Part shown: one piece after another, positions 25,928 through 34,423 of the stretch
Layout: the number at the start of each line of letters is the position of its first letter
Numbering within the stretch: position 1 is the stretch's first letter
Notes under the pieces: generated by a model
What the model saw: only the letters and a program-made list of their open reading frames with translations
What the model was told of the DNA's origin: nothing
Databases searched by the model: none
Source of the DNA: Dokdonia donghaensis DSW-1
GTDB lineage: Bacteria; Bacteroidota; Bacteroidia; Flavobacteriales; Flavobacteriaceae
DNA: 64,000 nucleotides
NCBI RefSeq assembly: GCF_001653755.1
Contig: NZ_CP015125.1
Location: 184,001 to 248,000, forward strand
Direction of reading: 5' to 3'
Made by a program: the position numbers and the translations under genes

Positions 25928-25935
25928 TAAATTTG
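25928..25935 (+). promoter_or_regulatory. -7 box TAAATTTG for ilvE
   Basis: Exact TAnnTTTG match only five bases before the ilvE start codon, so the transcript would be leaderless or nearly so. Confidence 0.55.
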
Positions 25936-25940
25936 TTACT

Positions 25941-27005
25941 ATGGAAACAACCTCTACTCTTAAGATTACAAAGCGAGACAACAGTAAAATTGCTGATGTT
26001 GATTTTAATAACCTTGCTTTTGGAAGCGTTTTTACAGACCATATGTTTTCTGTAGAATATGTAAATGGGCAATGGCAGCAACCAGAAATAGTACCTTACG
26101 GACCTATCTCTATGGATCCTAGTGCAAAAGTTTTTCACTACGGTCAAGCTGTTTTTGAAGGGATGAAAGCTTTTAAAGATGATCAAGGAGATATCTTCTT
26201 ATTTCGTCCAGAAGATAACTGGGAGCGTATCAATACCTCATCTGCACGTCTAGCAATGCCAGAACTTCCTAAAGAAGTTTTTATGGAAGGTCTTATGGAG
26301 CTTCTTAAACTAGACGAAGCTTGGATAAAAGCTGGAGATGGTAATTCTTTATACATACGCCCTTTTCACATTGCAACACAACCGGGAGTATCTGCATCAC
26401 CATCAGACAGGTATAAGTTTATGATTATTCTTGCGCCTGCTCAATCATATTACTCTGGTGAAGTAAGCGTAGTATTTGCCGAAAAGTATAGCCGTGCCGC
26501 GAGTGGTGGTGTAGGTTATGCAAAAGCTGCAGGCAACTATGCTGCACAATTTTACCCTACTAATCTTGCAAAAGAAGAAGGATACCAGCAGGTAATCTGG
26601 ACAGATGCAAATACACACGAGTACCTAGAAGAAGCCGGTACGATGAATGTATTTTTCCGTGTGGGAGATAAACTTCTTACAGCACCTACTAATGATACTA
26701 TCCTTAATGGTATCACACGTAAGAGTATCATACAACTGGCAGAAGCAGCAGGTATTACTGTAGAAGTAAGACCAGTAGCTGTAAAAGAGATTGTAGAAGC
26801 TGCACAAGCTGGTGAGCTTAAAGAAATTTTTGGCGTAGGTACTGCAGCAGTAGTAGTTCCTTTTAAGAGCTTTGCTTACAAGGGTGAAGATCACAAACTC
26901 AATGCACCAGAAAACAGTTATGGAGTACAGTTTAAAAAAGACTTAAACGACATACAATATAACCGCACAGAAGATAAATACGGATGGAGAGTTGCTGTAA
27001 AGTAG
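25941..27005 (+). CDS. ilvE: Branched-chain amino acid aminotransferase
   Basis: PLP fold type IV transaminase, last step of Leu, Ile and Val synthesis and first of their breakdown. 354 residues, the length of the larger BCAT subgroup. Family signatures are FGSVFTDHMFSVEY, KVFHYGQAVFEGMKAFKDDQ, IRPFHIATQPGVSASPSDRY, the Schiff-base lysine in GVGYAKAAGNYAAQF, EYLEEAGTMNVFF, and TDTILNGITRKSI-like residues. It is monocistronic, with a strong terminator and a -7 box unusually close to the ATG. Confidence 0.96.
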   Translation: METTSTLKITKRDNSKIADVDFNNLAFGSVFTDHMFSVEYVNGQWQQPEIVPYGPISMDPSAKVFHYGQAVFEGMKAFKDDQGDIFLFRPEDNWERINTSSARLAMPELPKEVFMEGLMELLKLDEAWIKAGDGNSLYIRPFHIATQPGVSASPSDRYKFMIILAPAQSYYSGEVSVVFAEKYSRAASGGVGYAKAAGNYAAQFYPTNLAKEEGYQQVIWTDANTHEYLEEAGTMNVFFRVGDKLLTAPTNDTILNGITRKSIIQLAEAAGITVEVRPVAVKEIVEAAQAGELKEIFGVGTAAVVVPFKSFAYKGEDHKLNAPENSYGVQFKKDLNDIQYNRTEDKYGWRVAVK

Positions 27006-27024
27006 TACTTCACCATACATAAAT

Positions 27025-27058
27025 AAAAACCGGAATAGCAACTGCTGTTCCGGTTTTT
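27025..27058 (+). terminator. Terminator after ilvE
   Basis: AAAAACCGGAA pairs with TTCCGGTTTTT, ending in T. Confidence 0.9.
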
Positions 27059-27140
27059 GAGTTTCTACAAGGCTATTATACTAAGAGACTAGAGACTTTT
27101 TATTACCTTGTAAGCATTAATAAAAACAACCATCTAGATT

Positions 27141-27926
27141 ATGAGAAGAGGTAGCGGTCTTAAGATCAGGTTACTTATAGGAGTTGCCATTGTTGCATTT
27201 GCACTTTTTAAAAACTGTAGCAACAAGGAAGAAAATCCTTATACGGGTAAAACCCAAAGCATCACAATGTCTCCAGAAGAGGAGATTGCTATAGGCTTAC
27301 AACACGCGCCTGCTATGGCAGAGCAGCACGGAGGCTTACATCAAGACCAGCAGTTACAAGCTTTTGTAGATCAAGTAGGTCACAAGCTCGTACAAGAAAG
27401 TATGGCTAGAGAGACACCTTATAACTATGATTTTCATTTATTACAAGATGAGCAAACGGTTAATGCATTTGCATTACCAGGTGGCCAGATTTTTATCACC
27501 TATGCCCTACTCTCAAAACTTGAAAATGAAGATCAGGTTGCTGGAGTACTAGGTCACGAGATAGGCCACGTACTAGGTAAACACAGTGCAGAGCGTGTAG
27601 CAAACTCAGAGATGTGGTCTACCATCTCTATGGGAGCAGAAGTAGGTGGAGGTATGGGAGGCGCAGCAGGTGCCATAGGTCAAAACATATTACTAGGTAA
27701 TGGTCGTGATGACGAGCTAGAGAGTGATGATCTAGGCGTGCGTTTTATGATACGCGCTGGTTATGACCCGTACCAAATGATAGGCGTGATGAAAATACTC
27801 AAAGCTGCAAGTGGTGGTAGCCGCCAGCCAGAGTTTGCAAGCACACACCCAGATCCAGAAAATCGCATAGAACAAATCAAGGAGAGCATCCAGAAATATG
27901 GTTATACGGGACCAGCTACTATGTAA
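27141..27926 (+). CDS. M48-family zinc metalloprotease, membrane-anchored
   Basis: A 261-residue protein with an N-terminal membrane segment (about 8-24) and FKNCSNKE, which may be a lipobox, so it is periplasmic. The M48 catalytic motif HEIGH is at 139-143 within VAGVLGHEIGHVLGKHSAER, with the third zinc ligand expected in DDELESDDLGVRF near 195. FASTHPDPENRIEQI near the end is the usual M48C finish. Relatives (BepA/LoiP-like) degrade misfolded envelope proteins; a housekeeping role of that kind is likely here. It has its own terminator. Confidence 0.88.
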   Translation: MRRGSGLKIRLLIGVAIVAFALFKNCSNKEENPYTGKTQSITMSPEEEIAIGLQHAPAMAEQHGGLHQDQQLQAFVDQVGHKLVQESMARETPYNYDFHLLQDEQTVNAFALPGGQIFITYALLSKLENEDQVAGVLGHEIGHVLGKHSAERVANSEMWSTISMGAEVGGGMGGAAGAIGQNILLGNGRDDELESDDLGVRFMIRAGYDPYQMIGVMKILKAASGGSRQPEFASTHPDPENRIEQIKESIQKYGYTGPATM

Positions 27927-27962
27927 TAATATACTCGCAACCGTTTTCGTTAAAACCCCTTT

Positions 27963-27992
27963 AAAACCTCGCACCCGCGAGGTTTTGTTTTT
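27963..27992 (+). terminator. Terminator after the M48 protease gene
   Basis: AAAACCTCGC and GCGAGGTTTT flank a tiny loop, followed by TGTTTTTATC. Confidence 0.85.
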
Positions 27993-28016
27993 ATCTTTAC
28001 TACTCAACCTAAGACG

Positions 28017-29531
28017 ATGAATAAAAAAACAATCCTAATGATACTAGATGGCTGGGGTATGGCTCCAGACAAGAAAGTATCTGCCGTAGACCAGGCACAA
28101 ACGCCTTTTATAGATAGCCTTTACAATAAGTACCCGCACGCACAGCTACTCACCCACGGTGAGAATGTAGGCCTGCCAGAGGGCCAGATGGGTAATAGCG
28201 AAGTGGGTCATATGAATCTAGGTGCCGGGAGGATTGTTTATCAAGACTTTGCTAAGATCAATAAAGCACTTAAAGAAGATACGCTCAAAGATGAGCAAGC
28301 GCTTAAGGATGCTTTCGCTTTCGCGAAAGAAAACAACAAGTCTGTTCACTTTCTCGGTCTCGTTTCTGATGGAGGTGTACACTCACACATTGAGCATCTT
28401 AAAGGACTTATTCTCGCTGCCGAAAATGCAGGAGTGCCGCAATCTTTCATTCACGCTTTTTCTGATGGTAGAGATGTAGATCCAAAATCTGGAAAAAAGA
28501 TGATAGGTGATATTTCTGCTTTCGCGAAAGCGCATAACGCACAACTAGCATCTGTCATAGGTCGCTACTACGCAATGGACAGAGATAAACGATGGGAACG
28601 CGTTGCACTTGCATATAATCTTATTACCAAAGGAGCGGGAACACCTACTAAAGATATAGAACAAGCTATACAAGCCAGCTATGACGCAGGTAAAACAGAT
28701 GAGTTTATAGATCCGCTTTTTGTGACTCAAGATGGGGAGACTATCTCTACCGTGCAAGAAGGTGACGTAGTGATTTTCTTTAATTTTAGAACAGATCGTG
28801 GTCGCGAACTAACAGAGATGTTATCTCAAAAAGATTTTGCAGAGCAAGACACAAAAAAGCTTGACCTGTATTACGTTACAATGACGAACTATGATGATAC
28901 TTTTAAAGGCATAAAAGTTATTTACGACAAAGACAATCTCGTAAATACCCTTGGCGAAGTTTTAGAAAGTGCAGGCAAGAAACAGATACGCATCGCAGAG
29001 ACAGAAAAATATCCTCACGTAACCTTCTTCTTTTCTGGAGGGCGCGAAGAACCATTTATTGGAGAGTCTAGATTGCTAGCTCCCTCGCCAAAGGTTGCCA
29101 CTTACGACTTGCAGCCAGAAATGAGTGCTTTTGAGATACGTGATAAAATTGTTCCAGAAATAAACAAAGGAGAGGTAGACTTTGTCTGTCTTAACTTTGC
29201 AAATCCAGATATGGTAGGTCATACGGGTGTGATGGAAGCTGCAATAAAAGCCTGCGAAACAGTAGACAGCTGTACAAAAGATATTGTAACCGCTGCCGAA
29301 GAAAATGATTATACTGTAATCATCATAGCAGACCACGGTAATGCAGAGGTGATGATCAACCCAGATGGATCGCCTAATACGGCACACACGACAAATCCAG
29401 TACCGGTGATACTAGTCGATAAAGACATCAAGAAAATCAACAATGGTATTCTATCTGATGTGGCTCCTACAGTTTTAAAATTGCTAGGCGTACCACAACC
29501 AGATGTGATGGATTGTGTACCTTTAATCTAA
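28017..29531 (+). CDS. gpmI: 2,3-bisphosphoglycerate-independent phosphoglycerate mutase
   Basis: Interconverts 3- and 2-phosphoglycerate in glycolysis/gluconeogenesis using two manganese ions. 504 residues, normal for iPGM. The N-terminal LMILDGWG binds metal, the phosphoserine nucleophile is Ser61 in MGNSEVGHMNLGAGRIVYQD, HAFSDGRDVDPKSGK and GRYYAMDRDKRWERV belong to the transferase domain, and IIIADHGNAE with NTAHTTNPVPVI returns to the phosphatase domain. Two palindrome copies lie within the gene, both read as Ala-Phe-Ala-Lys. Confidence 0.97.
   Translation: MNKKTILMILDGWGMAPDKKVSAVDQAQTPFIDSLYNKYPHAQLLTHGENVGLPEGQMGNSEVGHMNLGAGRIVYQDFAKINKALKEDTLKDEQALKDAFAFAKENNKSVHFLGLVSDGGVHSHIEHLKGLILAAENAGVPQSFIHAFSDGRDVDPKSGKKMIGDISAFAKAHNAQLASVIGRYYAMDRDKRWERVALAYNLITKGAGTPTKDIEQAIQASYDAGKTDEFIDPLFVTQDGETISTVQEGDVVIFFNFRTDRGRELTEMLSQKDFAEQDTKKLDLYYVTMTNYDDTFKGIKVIYDKDNLVNTLGEVLESAGKKQIRIAETEKYPHVTFFFSGGREEPFIGESRLLAPSPKVATYDLQPEMSAFEIRDKIVPEINKGEVDFVCLNFANPDMVGHTGVMEAAIKACETVDSCTKDIVTAAEENDYTVIIIADHGNAEVMINPDGSPNTAHTTNPVPVILVDKDIKKINNGILSDVAPTVLKLLGVPQPDVMDCVPLI
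28316..28331. repeat. Iterated palindrome copy inside gpmI (a)
   Basis: CGCTTTCGCGAAAGAA, right arm altered; encodes Ala-Phe-Ala-Lys-Glu. Confidence 0.8.
28517..28532. repeat. Iterated palindrome copy inside gpmI (b)
   Basis: TGCTTTCGCGAAAGCG; encodes Ala-Phe-Ala-Lys-Ala. Confidence 0.9.
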
Positions 29532-29536
29532 AATTT

Positions 29537-30175
29537 ATGAAAATGAAAAATATCTTTTATACAGGGTTGCTAGCTATAGTTCTTGTAAGCTGTAATACTT
29601 CAAAAACAGCTACAGAGACCCAGGCAACGGCACCAAAAGAAGAAAAAACTACAGTCATTGCAAAAGGTAATAGAATTGAAAAACCTACCTCCCCAACAAA
29701 ACCTGCCTTACCTGCAAGGCCTGCACCTAAAGTAAAGACAATGCTCGTGGGTAAGGAAGATCGCACAGCACTAGAGCAACCACCATTTGGAAGCTGGTAC
29801 AACACAAACTATGCACGTTATAAAACTGATGATGCACTTATACCAGAAATTACAGAAAAGATAGAAGGAGTTACCATTACTACATTTATGGGGACTTGGT
29901 GTGGAGACAGTAAACGTGAGACACCACGTATGTTTAAAATATTAGATAATGTAGCTTTCAGTAAAAAAGACCTTACACTTATTACTGTAGATCGCACAAA
30001 GAAAAAACCTACTGAATTTACAGCAGGAAATAACATTATACGCGTTCCTACTTTTATATTTAAAAAAGATGGAAAGGAAATAGGCCGTATCGTTGAGCGT
30101 CCTGTAGAAAGCTTAGAAGCAGATATGCTTAAAATTTTAAAAGGAGAATCTTACAAACACGCATATGAAAATTAA
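29537..30175 (+). CDS. Thioredoxin-like lipoprotein with CxxS motif, copy 1
   Basis: A 212-residue lipoprotein started at ATG 29537 (MKMKNIFYTGLLAIVLVSC, lipidated Cys19). A Pro-rich linker (KPTSPTKPALPARPAPKVK) leads to a thioredoxin-like domain with FMGTWCGDSKRETPRMFKIL: the usual Cys-x-x-Cys is Cys-Gly-Asp-Ser. The cis-proline region is IRVPTFIFKKDGKEIGRIVE. With one cysteine it cannot act as a classical dithiol oxidoreductase; a monothiol, chaperone or peroxide role is possible. It overlaps the next, related gene by 11 bp. Confidence 0.82.
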   Translation: MKMKNIFYTGLLAIVLVSCNTSKTATETQATAPKEEKTTVIAKGNRIEKPTSPTKPALPARPAPKVKTMLVGKEDRTALEQPPFGSWYNTNYARYKTDDALIPEITEKIEGVTITTFMGTWCGDSKRETPRMFKILDNVAFSKKDLTLITVDRTKKKPTEFTAGNNIIRVPTFIFKKDGKEIGRIVERPVESLEADMLKILKGESYKHAYEN

Positions 30176-30737
30176 AATAATTGCTCTTGCCGCTCTTACC
30201 GTACTATTAACAGCTTGTAATGAGCACAAAACAGTAGAGCAAGTTACCGAAGATCTAGAAGAAAAAGTAGCTACAGAAGCACCTCTAGAGGAAGAAGCGC
30301 CTATACTCATAGGTGAGTTTAAAAGAGATACCCTCGAGTCTCGTGCTTATAATAAATGGTTTATACAGAGTTATAAAGATCACACACTAGATACAGAGAG
30401 TCTTCCTGCTTTAAAAAAGGGACTTACAGATGTGCGTGTCACCGTATTTATGGGAACCTGGTGTGAAGATAGCCAGCGTGAGGTACCTGCCTTTTTTAAA
30501 ATGCTTGATGAAATAGATTACGATAGTGACCTTATTCATATAGTAACCGTTTCTGAAGATAAAACAGAACCTGCAGAGCTAGTAAGTCATAAGGAAATAA
30601 CAAATGTTCCTACTTTTATATTTACTAAAGATGGTAAGGAACTAGGCCGTGTGGTTGAGTATCCGTTAGAAAGTCTAGAGAAGGATATGGTAAAAATACT
30701 CTCAGGTCAAGAATATAAACACGCTTATGCGGAGTAA
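30165..30737 (+). CDS. Thioredoxin-like lipoprotein with CxxS motif, copy 2
   Basis: A 190-residue lipoprotein (MKIKIIALAALTVLLTAC, lipidated Cys18) with an acidic linker instead of the Pro-rich one of copy 1. The thioredoxin-like domain shows FMGTWCEDSQREVPAFFKML and TNVPTFIFTKDGKELGRVVE, and both proteins finish with EYKHAY- or SYKHAY-type residues. The paralogs are clearly a tandem duplication. The start overlaps copy 1, so translation is probably coupled. Function is not known beyond the fold. Confidence 0.82.
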   Translation: MKIKIIALAALTVLLTACNEHKTVEQVTEDLEEKVATEAPLEEEAPILIGEFKRDTLESRAYNKWFIQSYKDHTLDTESLPALKKGLTDVRVTVFMGTWCEDSQREVPAFFKMLDEIDYDSDLIHIVTVSEDKTEPAELVSHKEITNVPTFIFTKDGKELGRVVEYPLESLEKDMVKILSGQEYKHAYAE

Positions 30738-30759
30738 TATGAACAAACTTTAGATTATC

Positions 30760-30797
30760 AAAACCCTTCGTAAATTATGAAGGGTTTTATTTTTTAG
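30760..30797 (+). terminator. Terminator after the twin thioredoxin-like genes
   Basis: AAAACCCTTC pairs with GAAGGGTTTT around TAAATTAT-type loop, then ATTTTTT. Confidence 0.88.
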
Positions 30798-30868
30798 TAC
30801 TTGTAAAAAGCTAGACAATATTCATTAGTTTAGCCACACTAACATTAATCAAAAAACACAATTAATTT

Positions 30869-31255
30869 ATGGAATGGTATTTAAAGGTAGTACGAGACAA
30901 CTATGCAAATTTTGAAGGTAGAGCACGTCGTCAAGAGTACTGGATGTTTTATTTATTTAATATGATATTTACTTTCTTATTGTATATCCCACTAATAGCT
31001 GGAGCAGCGATGGAGAGCGATGCTCTTATGATGGCAGGCGGCATATTACTTATGCTTTATATACTTGCGATAATAATTCCCTCTATAGCTGTATCGGTGC
31101 GAAGACTGCACGACCAAGATAAGAGCGGCTCTTGGTACTTTATTACCTTTATACCTTTTATAGGAGGTATCTGGCTCTTAATACTTATGGTTACAGAAGG
31201 AACACACGGACCTAACCAGTATGGACCAGACCCTAAAGGGGATCTTATTCAGTAA
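30869..31255 (+). CDS. DUF805 membrane protein
   Basis: A 128-residue inner membrane protein. MEWYLKVVRDNYANFEGRAR followed by RQEYWMFYLFNMIF is the DUF805 start; PSIAVSVRRLHDQDKSGSWY, the family's most conserved part, follows helix 3, and the tail reads TEGTHGPNQYGPDPKG. Three to four helices are visible. The function of DUF805 proteins is unknown. Monocistronic, with a strong terminator. Confidence 0.9.
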   Translation: MEWYLKVVRDNYANFEGRARRQEYWMFYLFNMIFTFLLYIPLIAGAAMESDALMMAGGILLMLYILAIIIPSIAVSVRRLHDQDKSGSWYFITFIPFIGGIWLLILMVTEGTHGPNQYGPDPKGDLIQ

Positions 31256-31272
31256 AGAACAATAACTACTTT

Positions 31273-31309
31273 AAAAAGGGCTTCTATAAAACTTATAGAA
31301 GCCCTTTCT
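31273..31309 (+). terminator. Terminator after the DUF805 gene
   Basis: AAAGGGCTTCTATAA pairs with TTATAGAAGCCCTTT, a 15-bp stem. Confidence 0.9.
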
Positions 31310-31340
31310 TATTATATAAACGTAACCGTAGTTCTTTTTG

Positions 31341-31348
31341 TAATTTTG
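31341..31348 (+). promoter_or_regulatory. -7 box TAATTTTG for the HAD gene
   Basis: Exact TAnnTTTG match 13 bases before the GTG start at 31362. Confidence 0.55.
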
Positions 31349-31361
31349 CATAAAATTTTAA

Positions 31362-31826
31362 GTGATTAAAGAAACACAAACCATAGCGGTAGACTTTGAT
31401 GGTACCATTGTAGAAAATGCGTACCCTAAAATTGGCAAGCCATTATTATTTGCTTTTGATACACTTAAAAAATTACAGCAAGAAGGGAATTTATTGATCC
31501 TATGGACTTACAGATCTCAAGATAAACTAGAAGAAGCTGTAGCCTTTTGTAAAGAAAATGGACTTACCTTTTATGCAGTAAATAAAAGTTATCCAGAAGA
31601 AGTAATGAGCCCAAAAATAAGCCGTAAGATAAATGCAGATATCTTTATAGACGATAGGGATGTAAGAGGAATGTTAGGCTGGGGAGAAATCTATCAGAAA
31701 CTGGGCAAAGGGCAAGAACAAACCCAAAGCCTTAAGGCAACGCAGAAAAAAAAGAAAACACCAAAAAAGAAAAAATCTAAAGGTGGCTTTATGGCACGTA
31801 TAGAAGAGCTTTTTAAAGAAGATTAA
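31362..31826 (+). CDS. HAD-type hydrolase, BT0820-like
   Basis: A 154-residue protein from a GTG start. Motif I is VDFDGTIVEN with Asp11 and Asp13, the HAD nucleophile and acid/base; motif II corresponds to LLILWTYRS, and IFIDDRDVRG supplies the metal-binding acids. The absence of a cap domain and the small size match the BT0820-like phosphatases of Bacteroidota. The C-terminal 40 residues are a Lys-rich tail (KKKKTPKKKKSKGG) not needed for catalysis. map starts 5 bases after it. Confidence 0.85.
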   Translation: MIKETQTIAVDFDGTIVENAYPKIGKPLLFAFDTLKKLQQEGNLLILWTYRSQDKLEEAVAFCKENGLTFYAVNKSYPEEVMSPKISRKINADIFIDDRDVRGMLGWGEIYQKLGKGQEQTQSLKATQKKKKTPKKKKSKGGFMARIEELFKED

Positions 31827-31831
31827 TAGCA

Positions 31832-32653
31832 ATGGCAATCATACAAAAAACCAGAGAAGAAATAGAATTGATGCGTGAGAGCGCCCTTGTAGTATCACGC
31901 ACACTAGGGATGCTAGCTGGTGAAGTAAAGCCAGGTGTTACCACGCTCTACCTTGACAAACTAGCCGAGGATTACATAAGATCTCAAGACGCCATACCCG
32001 GCTTTTTAGGGCTTTATGATTTCCCAAACACGCTATGTATGAGTCCTAATGAACAGGTTGTACACGGTATCCCAAACGATAAACCACTTGTAGAAGGTGA
32101 CATTATCTCTATAGATTGTGGTGCTATAAAAAACGGATTTTACGGTGATCACGCCTATACGTTTGAGGTAGGTGAAGTAAGCCCAGAAGTAAAAAAACTA
32201 CTTGAGGTAACTAAGCAGTCTCTTTATGTGGGTATAGAACAACTCAAAGTAGGTAACCGCGTAGGTGATGTAGGATATGCTATTCAAAAATTTACCGAAG
32301 ACCACGGTTATGGAGTTGTACGTGAGCTTGTAGGTCACGGTCTAGGTACCACAATGCACGAAGACCCAGAAATGCCTAACTACGGTAAGCGTGGTCGTGG
32401 CAAAAAGTTTGTAGAAGGTATGGTAGTTGCCATAGAACCTATGACTAATATGGGAACTAGAAACATCAAACAGCATAACGACGGCTGGACTATAACCACA
32501 CGTGATAATCAACCTAGTGCACACTTTGAGCACGATGTTGCCATTGTAGATGGTAAACCTGAACTACTATCTACATTTGCATACATTTACAAAGCATTAG
32601 GTATAGAGAGTGATGAGGAAACTCCTTTTCGCCAGCAAGCGCTAGTATTATAA
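31832..32653 (+). CDS. map: Type I methionine aminopeptidase
   Basis: Removes the initiator methionine from nascent proteins. 273 residues. The metal ligands are visible in order: Asp in SIDCGAIKNGFYGDHAYTF (two Asp/His area), His in VGHGLGTTMHEDPEMPNYG, Glu in VVAIEPMTNMG and the last Glu in HFEHDVAIV. It lies between the HAD and methyltransferase genes with gaps of 5 and 3 bases, so the three are cotranscribed. Confidence 0.95.
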   Translation: MAIIQKTREEIELMRESALVVSRTLGMLAGEVKPGVTTLYLDKLAEDYIRSQDAIPGFLGLYDFPNTLCMSPNEQVVHGIPNDKPLVEGDIISIDCGAIKNGFYGDHAYTFEVGEVSPEVKKLLEVTKQSLYVGIEQLKVGNRVGDVGYAIQKFTEDHGYGVVRELVGHGLGTTMHEDPEMPNYGKRGRGKKFVEGMVVAIEPMTNMGTRNIKQHNDGWTITTRDNQPSAHFEHDVAIVDGKPELLSTFAYIYKALGIESDEETPFRQQALVL

Positions 32654-32656
32654 GCT

Positions 32657-33421
32657 TTGAAGAAAATTTTTAAATTTTTCTTAAACGCAATCCCTCGACC
32701 TTTATTAATCAGGTTGAGTTATGTGGTGCGGCCACTACTGGCACTCACTCTTAAGGGTAATCGCTATGAAGACCCTATAGACGGTAAAACCTTTAAAAAA
32801 TTCTTGCCTTATGGATATGGCACTCCTAGAGAAAATGTGCTCTCTCCATCTACCCTTTCGTTAGAGCGTCACAGACTTTTATGGCTTTGGTTACAGCGTG
32901 AGACAGATTTTTTTAAAGCAAAAAGAAAAGTACTTCACTTTGCACCAGAGCAAGCTTTTTATAAACGCTTTCGCGAAAGCGCACATCTCAATTACACCAC
33001 TACAGACCTTAACTCTCCACTGGCAGATGTGAAGGCAGACATTTGCAATTTACCATTTACCGAAAATAGTTTTGACCTTATTTTTTGCAATCACGTACTT
33101 GAGCACATCCCTGATGACACAAAGGCAATGCAAGAATTGTATAGAGTGTTGAGACCTGGCGGGATGGCGATATTACAAATCCCTCAAGACCTAAACAGAG
33201 CTACTACTTTTGAAGATAACACCATCACAGACCGTGATGAGCGCGCAAAAATCTTTGGGCAATACGACCACGTGCGTGTTTATGGTCGCGATTATTTTAA
33301 CAAGCTACGTTCAATAGGCTTTAAGGTAGATGAGGTAGACTATACAAAGGTACTAACCCCAGATGAAGTAGACCGTTATCGTCTTGCACCTGGTGAGATA
33401 CTACCAGTTTGCTACAAGTAA
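32657..33421 (+). CDS. SAM-dependent class I methyltransferase
   Basis: A 254-residue protein read from TTG at 32657, three bases after map. The first 90 residues are a basic, partly hydrophobic region; the methyltransferase domain starts at KVLHFAPEQAFYKRF, with DLNSPLADVKADICNLPF (motif II), SFDLIFCNHVLEHIPDDTKA (motif IV) and LYRVLRPGGMAILQIPQDLN (motif V/VI), as in the Methyltransf_11 group. The substrate is unknown. A palindrome copy at 32966 encodes Arg-Phe-Arg-Glu-Ser. The gene ends 3 bp from the convergent apbE. Confidence 0.82.
   Translation: MKKIFKFFLNAIPRPLLIRLSYVVRPLLALTLKGNRYEDPIDGKTFKKFLPYGYGTPRENVLSPSTLSLERHRLLWLWLQRETDFFKAKRKVLHFAPEQAFYKRFRESAHLNYTTTDLNSPLADVKADICNLPFTENSFDLIFCNHVLEHIPDDTKAMQELYRVLRPGGMAILQIPQDLNRATTFEDNTITDRDERAKIFGQYDHVRVYGRDYFNKLRSIGFKVDEVDYTKVLTPDEVDRYRLAPGEILPVCYK
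32966..32981. repeat. Iterated palindrome copy inside a CDS
   Basis: CGCTTTCGCGAAAGCG in the methyltransferase gene, read as Arg-Phe-Arg-Glu-Ser. Confidence 0.92.
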
Positions 33422-33424
33422 ACG

Positions 33425-34423
33425 TTACTTCTGTATATATTGATTAAAACCAGGAGTCATAAACACACCACCATCATACACAAGGTAAGCTTCTATGTTT
33501 TGACCTTTTAAGGCCTCTTTTGAGCGCTCTAGCCCCATTGCCATACAAGAAGTTGCCCAAGCATCTGCCGTGGCACAATCATTTGCTATAATGGTTGCAC
33601 TGAGCACGTCACTGCGCTCTGCAGAACCCGTAAGCGGGTTTATGGTATGTACGTATTGTTTACCCGTAGCTTCGTCAACGCGATTCTTTCGGTAATTGCC
33701 TGAGCCGGCCATTGCTTTATCAGTGAGGTTTACAAGCACTGTGGCAGTTCTGTCTGTTACTTTAGAATCTAGATTTTCTATACCCACCGTCCAGCGTTGT
33801 GCTTTATTAAGATTTGTTCCTGAGGCTACAATTTCTCCACCTATATCTATGAGATAGTTCTTGAATCCTTTTGAAGCCATATAAGCCGCTACCCTATCTA
33901 CTCCATACCCTTTTGCAACGGCATTAAAGTCAAAATAAATAGCTGATGCGGTCTTGCTTATCGTTCCATCTTCTTGTAATTGTACCTTACTCCAACCTAC
34001 ATACTGCATTAGTGAGTCTAATGTCGGGGCATCTAATGTTTCTAGTCCTTCTGTATCGCCAAAACCATATGCGTTGCGCAATGTACCTACTGTAGGGTCA
34101 AAGTAGCCTGAGGTGGCTTTATTTAGCTTTCGCGAAAGCGTAAATACATCCCTAAACATAGCATCTACAACAACGGTAGTATCGCCTCTATTTATTTTTG
34201 AAATATCACTTTGCGGAATGTACGTGCTTAGTGACTGGTTTACCGCTGCCACCACAGAGTCTGTACCTTTTTTTATTTGGGGAGCCTCTGCTACCTCACC
34301 AAAATATTTTACCCCATAACTAGTGCCGAAAGCGTTGCCTGCTATTGTAATCTCGTCTGGGGTTTGTGGCTGTTTACAAGCTAGAAAACCTACAGCAATA
34401 AGAAGTGATAAAAGTATGCGCAT
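33425..34423 (-). CDS. apbE: FAD:protein FMN transferase
   Basis: ApbE attaches FMN covalently to Thr/Ser residues of NqrB, NqrC and RnfG-type proteins in the periplasm. 332 residues with a lipoprotein-like signal (LLIAVGFLAC). Conserved parts: GTSYGVKYFG, the SLSTYIPQSDISKIN segment, DFNAVAKGYGVDRVAAYM, NYLIDIGGEIVASG, AGSGNYRKNR, YVHTINPLTG and ATIIANDCATADAWATSCMA. It is the last gene after nqrF, so enzyme and substrates are made together. The start overlaps the preceding gene's stop by one base. Confidence 0.95.
   Translation of the reverse strand: MRILLSLLIAVGFLACKQPQTPDEITIAGNAFGTSYGVKYFGEVAEAPQIKKGTDSVVAAVNQSLSTYIPQSDISKINRGDTTVVVDAMFRDVFTLSRKLNKATSGYFDPTVGTLRNAYGFGDTEGLETLDAPTLDSLMQYVGWSKVQLQEDGTISKTASAIYFDFNAVAKGYGVDRVAAYMASKGFKNYLIDIGGEIVASGTNLNKAQRWTVGIENLDSKVTDRTATVLVNLTDKAMAGSGNYRKNRVDEATGKQYVHTINPLTGSAERSDVLSATIIANDCATADAWATSCMAMGLERSKEALKGQNIEAYLVYDGGVFMTPGFNQYIQK
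34125..34140. repeat. Iterated palindrome copy inside apbE
   Basis: AGCTTTCGCGAAAGCG; on the minus strand it reads Leu-Ser-Arg-Lys-Leu. Confidence 0.88.
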
